From NCBI GenBank assembly GCA_016782865.1, contig JADHXR010000015.1, positions 1-64,000 of the forward strand: DNA of 64,000 nucleotides. Reading direction: 5' to 3'. The notes under the pieces are model-generated. The model saw only the letters and a list, made by a program, of their open reading frames with translations. It was not told the DNA's origin and searched no databases. The translations under genes were made by a program, and so were the position numbers. This document shows positions 59,631-64,000 of this stretch, in pieces; position 1 is the first letter of the stretch, and each line of letters opens with the position of its first letter. The stretch comes from Phycisphaerae bacterium (GTDB taxonomy: Bacteria > Planctomycetota > Phycisphaerae > Sedimentisphaerales > Anaerobacaceae).

Positions 59631-61171
59631 TTCAAACCTTCCGACAACGCATTCCTGTTGTTCTCTGGCTTACTGTAGTCCACAAACTGTTTCGGATTCG
59701 TGCTGTTGAACCATTCTTCGATATTCGTATAACCGTCACCGTCGGCGTCTTTCACGCCGTCAGACGGATCGTTCCATTCCAAAGCGAATTTCCTTTCCCA
59801 AGCATCCGGCATTCCATCATGATCGCTGTCGGCAGGCGCGCGTACAGACTTATACTGCGGCCAACCTCCAACATCGGACGGGATATCTATAATGCCGTTC
59901 TTGTACGTCGGTTTACCCGTGCGGACTATCTTGATGATGCGCTTGTCAACGGGATCACGCTCGGGCAGCGTGGCGCCTGCCTGCGCCAGCACAAGTGCAT
60001 ACGCCTTCCTGGCACTCTGCTCAGTGACATGCGGTGCCGGAGCAGGTGCGGTCGCACGCACCTTTTTTACGAGGGCCCTAATCTCTTCTTCGGCTTCCAC
60101 GTCGTCAAACTGAACGCCGCCGGCCCAGTTGTCCGAAGTCACCCTCGGATTGCCGGCGACGAAATTCGCCGCAACGTACCATTTGCCGTCGCGCTGCGCC
60201 TCGCTGTGCATGTCAAGGTGCTGGGGCCTGCATATCCGATAGCGACTCGCACCTTCGTTGACGGCGGGGCCGGGCTTGTAGTAATTGCCCACGATGTTGA
60301 CCATGGAGCTGGCGTCACCCCCGTCAACCGTGCGGTGGCGCCAGTTGAACAAGACGTTGTTGCGGAAATCAAAGTGGTCACCCCAGCCTATACTGGGATT
60401 TCTGCCGGTGTTGCATGCGAACAGATTGTGGTGGAACGAACAATTCTTACCACCCCAGGTCGCGCCGAAGGCATGGTTGTTCAAGTCGAGCGCTTCGCTG
60501 GAGATGCACCATTGGATCGTTATATTCTCGGCCGGCATTTTCTTGTCGGAGCCGTCGGGCATTTTTTTCATGTAGCGGTAGAGAGAGAGATTCTCGTCGA
60601 GTCCCCAACTGGCCGAGCAATGGTCCACAATTATGTTGCCCACAGGGTAACCGCCCAGCGCATCGTTGCGGTCCTTGATATTGCCGCGGCGGAAACGCAG
60701 GTAGCGCAGCACCACATCGTGGGTGTTGATTTCCGTTGTTTGTCCACGAATGCAGATACCGTCGCCGGGGGCTGTTTGGCCGGCGACAGTAACATACGGA
60801 CTGGAGATTGTAAGAAGCCTATCCAGCGTGACGATGCCCGAGACGCGGAAGATTACCGTGCGCGGCCCTTGAGCTTCGAAGGCTGCCCGGAGGCTGCCGG
60901 GGCCGTCATCGTTGAGGTTGGTGACTTCGAGGACTTTTCCGCCGCGTCCTCCCGGGGTGAAAGCGCCGGCACCCTCGGCACCGGGAAAGGCTGGGATTGC
61001 AGCCTTGTCCATGGCGCCGGCATATCCCGTTGTGACAAGGGCCGTGGCAATAAGTGTTAGCAGGAGCTGTCTGAGAAAGAGGTGGGAATTGTCATAGATC
61101 CGTTCGGACCGCGTCATTAGTTTGCCGGATTTGCTTTCATCGGGTGTGGCTTTGGTCAGTAGTTTTGCCAT
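59627..61171 (-). CDS. Secreted polysaccharide lyase family 1 pectate lyase
   Basis: The 514-residue protein has a perfect ribosome site (GGGAGG, six bases upstream of ATG 61171) and a long-leader signal sequence (LRQLLLTLIATALVTTGYAG). The mature part begins FPGAEGAGAFTPGGRGGKVL, the PL1 signature of planctomycete enzymes. The beta-helix continues with NIIVDHCSASWGLDENLSLY and NCSFHHNLFACNTGRNPSIG. A C-terminal thrombospondin-type-3-like calcium module (DSDHDGMPDAWE, DADGDGYTNIEEW) follows. It cleaves polygalacturonate by beta-elimination. It is the first gene of the carbohydrate operon. Confidence 0.92.
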   Translation of the reverse strand: MAKLLTKATPDESKSGKLMTRSERIYDNSHLFLRQLLLTLIATALVTTGYAGAMDKAAIPAFPGAEGAGAFTPGGRGGKVLEVTNLNDDGPGSLRAAFEAQGPRTVIFRVSGIVTLDRLLTISSPYVTVAGQTAPGDGICIRGQTTEINTHDVVLRYLRFRRGNIKDRNDALGGYPVGNIIVDHCSASWGLDENLSLYRYMKKMPDGSDKKMPAENITIQWCISSEALDLNNHAFGATWGGKNCSFHHNLFACNTGRNPSIGWGDHFDFRNNVLFNWRHRTVDGGDASSMVNIVGNYYKPGPAVNEGASRYRICRPQHLDMHSEAQRDGKWYVAANFVAGNPRVTSDNWAGGVQFDDVEAEEEIRALVKKVRATAPAPAPHVTEQSARKAYALVLAQAGATLPERDPVDKRIIKIVRTGKPTYKNGIIDIPSDVGGWPQYKSVRAPADSDHDGMPDAWERKFALEWNDPSDGVKDADGDGYTNIEEWFNSTNPKQFVDYSKPENNRNALSEGLK

Positions 61172-61224
61172 ATCTTGCCTCCCGTGCCTGCCGAAGACTT
61201 ATGTGAACAGTTCAAACATGTAAG

Positions 61225-61252
61225 ATTGTATTGGATGGTCTGGAAATGACAA
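61225..61252 (-). promoter_or_regulatory. Candidate sigma-70-type promoter of the pectin operon
   Basis: On the minus strand TTGTCA and TACAAT are separated by 16 bp. The predicted transcript start is about 45 bp ahead of the pectate lyase start codon. The spacing and position are right, but the motif is short. Confidence 0.45.
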
Positions 61253-61363
61253 GGATTTTCATCGTCTCGGCGTCGAGAGCCATTGTGATTGGCGGGATTG
61301 TCTCGAAATCAGGGCTCTTGGGTGTCGCGTGATAGCAGGAATAAGCCCCGGCGGCAAAAAAAC

Positions 61364-61392
61364 TTGACTTTTCCGGACATATTCCTTATTCT
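61364..61392 (+). promoter_or_regulatory. Candidate sigma-70-type promoter of the lipoprotein gene
   Basis: TTGACT and TATTCT are separated by exactly 17 bp, about 85 bp upstream of the lipoprotein start. The rest of the space from 61172 shows nothing else recognisable. Confidence 0.55.
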
Positions 61393-61477
61393 ACCGCACA
61401 CAGGCCTCAGCGACGTCGCTGGGCAGGGATAACTGAGAAATGTCGGGTCAGGTGTTTTGTCCGAAAGGAGTTGTGCA

Positions 61478-61813
61478 ATGAGACGTTGGGTTGCTGTCTT
61501 GCTCGTTACTCTAATATGTTTGTGTACTGGTTGTGCCAAGTATTACTATCAGGGGGATAAGAGTTTCGCTGAGTGCAAGAAAGACCGCGCCGATTGCGTA
61601 GCCGAGTTGAATAAGCGTCTCGACGCGCAATCGCGAAAGCCGGGTGGTTATGAATACAGATTCATCGAAGATTGCATGAAACACAGAGGATACAGGCTCG
61701 TAACCGAGGGCAAGCTGCCTCTTGGTGCCAAGCGTCAGGATCCGGCTCAGACCCTTCGCGGGATCCTTTACGGCCAACGACGAGGCATAGCCGGCACCGT
61801 GGACGAGGAATAA
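61478..61813 (+). CDS. Small putative lipoprotein
   Basis: The 111-residue protein starts at ATG 61478 with AAAGGAG seven bases upstream. It has a signal peptide ending in a lipobox (LICLCTGC), so Cys18 or so should be lipidated. The mature part is charged, with three further cysteines (AECKKDRADCVAEL, FIEDCMKHRGYRLV), a pattern seen in small envelope proteins that trap or bind metals or form disulfides. The function is not known. It has its own candidate promoter and is divergent from the pectin operon. Confidence 0.85.
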   Translation: MRRWVAVLLVTLICLCTGCAKYYYQGDKSFAECKKDRADCVAELNKRLDAQSRKPGGYEYRFIEDCMKHRGYRLVTEGKLPLGAKRQDPAQTLRGILYGQRRGIAGTVDEE

Positions 61814-62166
61814 TTGGATCGTCAGGTTGTTGCTCCTGGCTATGACCGAGAATGCCGACAATATCGCAGCAATCGCCCGTGGCGGTTCGCTTGCATCGGT
61901 CTGCAAGAATAGTTCTTCAATTCTGTGCAGGTTTCTTCGGGCTGCAAAACACGTGGAGCAGTGGCCGAGCGGGGTAAGATGGTCAAAACTGGTCTTGCGT
62001 TATTATGGCCGGGATTTCTGAAATATCGAACATACTTCCATTCTTTTTCTCTTACCGCCTGTCGGCGCCAAGAATCGAATTCCTTTAGGGGGGAGCCACG
62101 AAAGGGATACTGCTGGACTCCGAATTTGCCAATATTCCGCTCATTCCATTTTACATCGGACCTTGA

Positions 62167-63039
62167 GGCGAATATTTGGCTGAGTTTACAGAGAACAACA
62201 AGGATAAGCCGTTCTTTCTCTACTATTCTCCTTACGCGATTCACGAACCCAACTCGGAGTCGCCCGAGTACTACCGCCAGCGTTCGACAGCTACGGGAAA
62301 AAGGCGTGCCCTGGCCGGTAACCTGATTGCCGTTGATGATGCGATTGGAAGACTCCTGGATACGCTTCGAAAACACAAGCTCCAAAGCAATACATTAATA
62401 CTCCTCACGGGCGACAATGGCGGAAGCCCAGGGAGCAACTCTCGCCCCGATCCCTATCGGGGGGGAAAAGGGGAGGGAACCCAATATGAGGGATGGGTTC
62501 ACACACCCACGATCATCTCGTGGCCTGGCCAGATCCCGAAGGCAAAGACTTATGATGGTCTGACATGCACGATGGATTTTTATGCAACGGCTGCTGCTGT
62601 GGCGGCCAAGTCTTTGCCAAGACGGTGTGACGGCAAGAATTTGTTGCCTTATCTGCGAGGCGAAAAAACCGGGGACGCACACGAAGAGCTTTACTGGTGC
62701 AATGACGACCCGAAGGATGCACCGCGCCGCCACCTCAAGGCTGTGCGCTGGAAACAATGGCGTCTAGTCAAATATGACGATGGCTGGCGACTCTTTGATC
62801 TCAAAGCCGATCCCAGAGAGGAGCGGGATCTGGCAAGAAAACATTCCGATGTAGTAAGCGATATGCGAAAACGCTACAATGCATGGGTAGCCACACTTGC
62901 ACCTGTAATTCCGATGAAGAAAGGAGAAGGCGAAGGTGGTGGACGCACTCCACCCGAGAAACCTTACCCTGGCGGAGGCGTGAGACCGAGAGCGACAAGA
63001 CCGGCGGCAGGTTGCCCTATTCGAGTGGTGCGCCTATGA
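62167..63039 (+). pseudogene. 5'-truncated sulfatase
   Basis: The frame opens after TGA at 62164 and encodes only the distal two thirds of a formylglycine sulfatase: NNKDKPFFLYYSPYAIHEPN, DDAIGRLLDTLRKHKLQSNT, ILLTGDNGGSPG, WVHTPTIISWPGQIP, GKNLLPYLRGE and WRLFDLKADPREERDLA. The N-terminal third with the CxPSR maturation site is missing, and 61814-62166 shows no homology to it. No activity is expected. It probably once removed sulfate esters from algal or plant polysaccharides. The C-terminus runs into Gly/Pro-rich sequence just before the transposase. Confidence 0.85.
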
Positions 63040-63118
63040 CCCGACTGGGCCTCTTTTCACGACAAGCCGGGGAATCAGCAGGAAGCGATGGGACGAGTGC
63101 AGAGAGTTGTTCGGCAGT

Positions 63119-64000
63119 TCACGCGGCGACGCGGACATACCGGTGATGCAGACCTCCCAGTACAGGAATGGAAATGAGCTGGCTTGGGCCGGAGATTTCT
63201 GGCGACTTTGCATGAGGAATAGGCGTGTCACTCTCCAGGCCTTGGTGGGGCCGGGCCAGGTGATAATACTCTTCGATGTATTGCCGAAGCAACCGTTCAA
63301 GATGACTTTGGCTAAGCACGATCACATGGTCAAGGAGCTCTCGACGTAGGGTCCCGATGAGTCTCTCCACGAACGGATCTTGCCAAGGACTTCGGTAGGC
63401 GGTACGAACTTCCTCGATGCCACATCTGTCCAGAAAGGCTCGTACTCCGCTGCCATAGAGACCGTCATTGTCCCGGAAGAGATACTTGGGCTCCAGGCCA
63501 ATGGGCATCGATTCACGCAGTTGCTGGATCACCCAATCCATGTACGGACGTCTTGTCACGGCAAAATGTATGACCTGACGTCGGCCGTGGTCGAAGACGA
63601 GGAAGACATACAACGTGGCTAAGTGGAGCGTCGTGAACGTGAAGAAATCGATGGCCCGGGATACGTCCACGTGATTGCGCAGAAACGGCAGCCATGTCGT
63701 TGATGTCTTTCGGGGTTTTCGCGGCCTGTACATGTACTTGCGTATCGTGTCCGCGCAGGGCGGGTCGTACTGGAGAAGAACGAGGGTGTCGTGGATTCGC
63801 TCGGGGCTCCAGAGGGGATTCTCCTTGCTCAGCTGGTAGATCAGGCTCTGCATCTGTTTGGAAATTGGGGGCCGCCCGCCTTTCCTACCTGACTTCCATC
63901 GCCAGAAGTGCCGGAAAGCCATGGTATGCCATTTCTTGACGGTCGCCGGCTGCATCAGATGGGCGAGGTCTTCCCACCTGTCCGGACACTTCGAGAGGAC
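63119..64000 (-). CDS. DDE integrase-core transposase, cut by the window edge
   Basis: The reading frame continues to base 64000 (CPDRWEDLAHLMQPATVKKW), so the start lies outside the window. At least 293 residues are visible: a helix-turn-helix part (SKENPLWSPERIHDTLVLLQ), then an rve core with catalytic residues in IDFFTFTTL (Asp), FRDNDGLYG (Asp) and PFVERLIGTLRREL (Glu). The C-terminus YHLARPHQGLESDTP is typical of the IS481/IS3-like integrase-core group common in planctomycetes. The element boundary downstream of the stop was not found. It may have caused or followed the decay of the neighbouring sulfatase. Confidence 0.88.
   Translation of the reverse strand, partial: VLSKCPDRWEDLAHLMQPATVKKWHTMAFRHFWRWKSGRKGGRPPISKQMQSLIYQLSKENPLWSPERIHDTLVLLQYDPPCADTIRKYMYRPRKPRKTSTTWLPFLRNHVDVSRAIDFFTFTTLHLATLYVFLVFDHGRRQVIHFAVTRRPYMDWVIQQLRESMPIGLEPKYLFRDNDGLYGSGVRAFLDRCGIEEVRTAYRSPWQDPFVERLIGTLRRELLDHVIVLSQSHLERLLRQYIEEYYHLARPHQGLESDTPIPHAKSPEISGPSQLISIPVLGGLHHRYVRVAA

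Noticed and set aside
59369-61060. 563-codon open frame on the plus strand
   Set aside because: Antisense to the pectate lyase and beta-helix genes; a GC-bias shadow with no motifs.
61950-62000. tRNA-like words (gtggccgagcggggtaag)
   Set aside because: No acceptor stem, anticodon arm or T-loop could be paired around it.

Overview
The window comes from a Gram-negative bacterium, most likely a planctomycete or other PVC-group member close to the Phycisphaerae. This rests on gene content: lipid A synthesis (lpxB), Tat-type leaders on Gfo/Idh/MocA, aldo-keto reductase and creatininase-like proteins, a pectin/rhamnogalacturonan locus with GH78, GH127 and PL1 enzymes, and a giant PKD/LRR/beta-propeller secreted protein. 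No rRNA, tRNA or CRISPR array was seen.

Layout. (1) 3-20972: the 3' part of one gene for a secreted or surface protein of at least 6,989 residues. It is a mosaic of leucine-rich repeats, PA14, PKD, three beta-propeller types, DUF4347, a parallel beta-helix and many Ig/cadherin-like modules. (2) 20973-22604: gene-poor debris holding a decayed holA 3' end split by a 151-bp inverted-repeat element, an AAA-ATPase remnant, a 160-bp MITE-like element and a palindromic repeat. (3) 22605-31818: housekeeping genes holA-gyrA, lepB, lpxB and pcm, plus two EamA transporters. (4) About 31.9-39.4 kb: an accessory island with a 56-bp perfect inverted repeat at its edges. It holds a STAND NTPase with about 18 TPR repeats and a small helical protein, plus remnants of an integrase, hsdM, a DUF1016 nuclease and a RAYT transposase. 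(5) 40.0-42.4 kb: a small unknown gene and a duplicated kinase-like protein. (6) 42.5-48.6 kb: a NuoEFG-like soluble diaphorase with extra ferredoxins, a PAS protein and a SpoIIE-type phosphatase, with no catalytic hydrogenase or formate dehydrogenase subunit in view. (7) 49.2-61.2 kb: a co-oriented carbohydrate locus (pectate lyase, beta-helix protein, alpha-L-rhamnosidase, GH127, decayed genes, creatininase-like, aldo-keto reductase), with 4-bp overlaps showing operon structure. (8) 61.5-64.0 kb: a small lipoprotein, a 5'-truncated sulfatase and a DDE transposase running off the right edge.

The most interesting system is in the island. The STAND protein has a short RHIM/BASS-like motif at its N-terminus, and the 149-residue protein downstream ends in a matching motif. 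This is the layout expected of a bacterial NLR that activates a helical effector by amyloid templating. The window also shows two small mobile-element families, one inserted in frame inside the GH78 gene, and several genes that keep both ends but have lost their middle.
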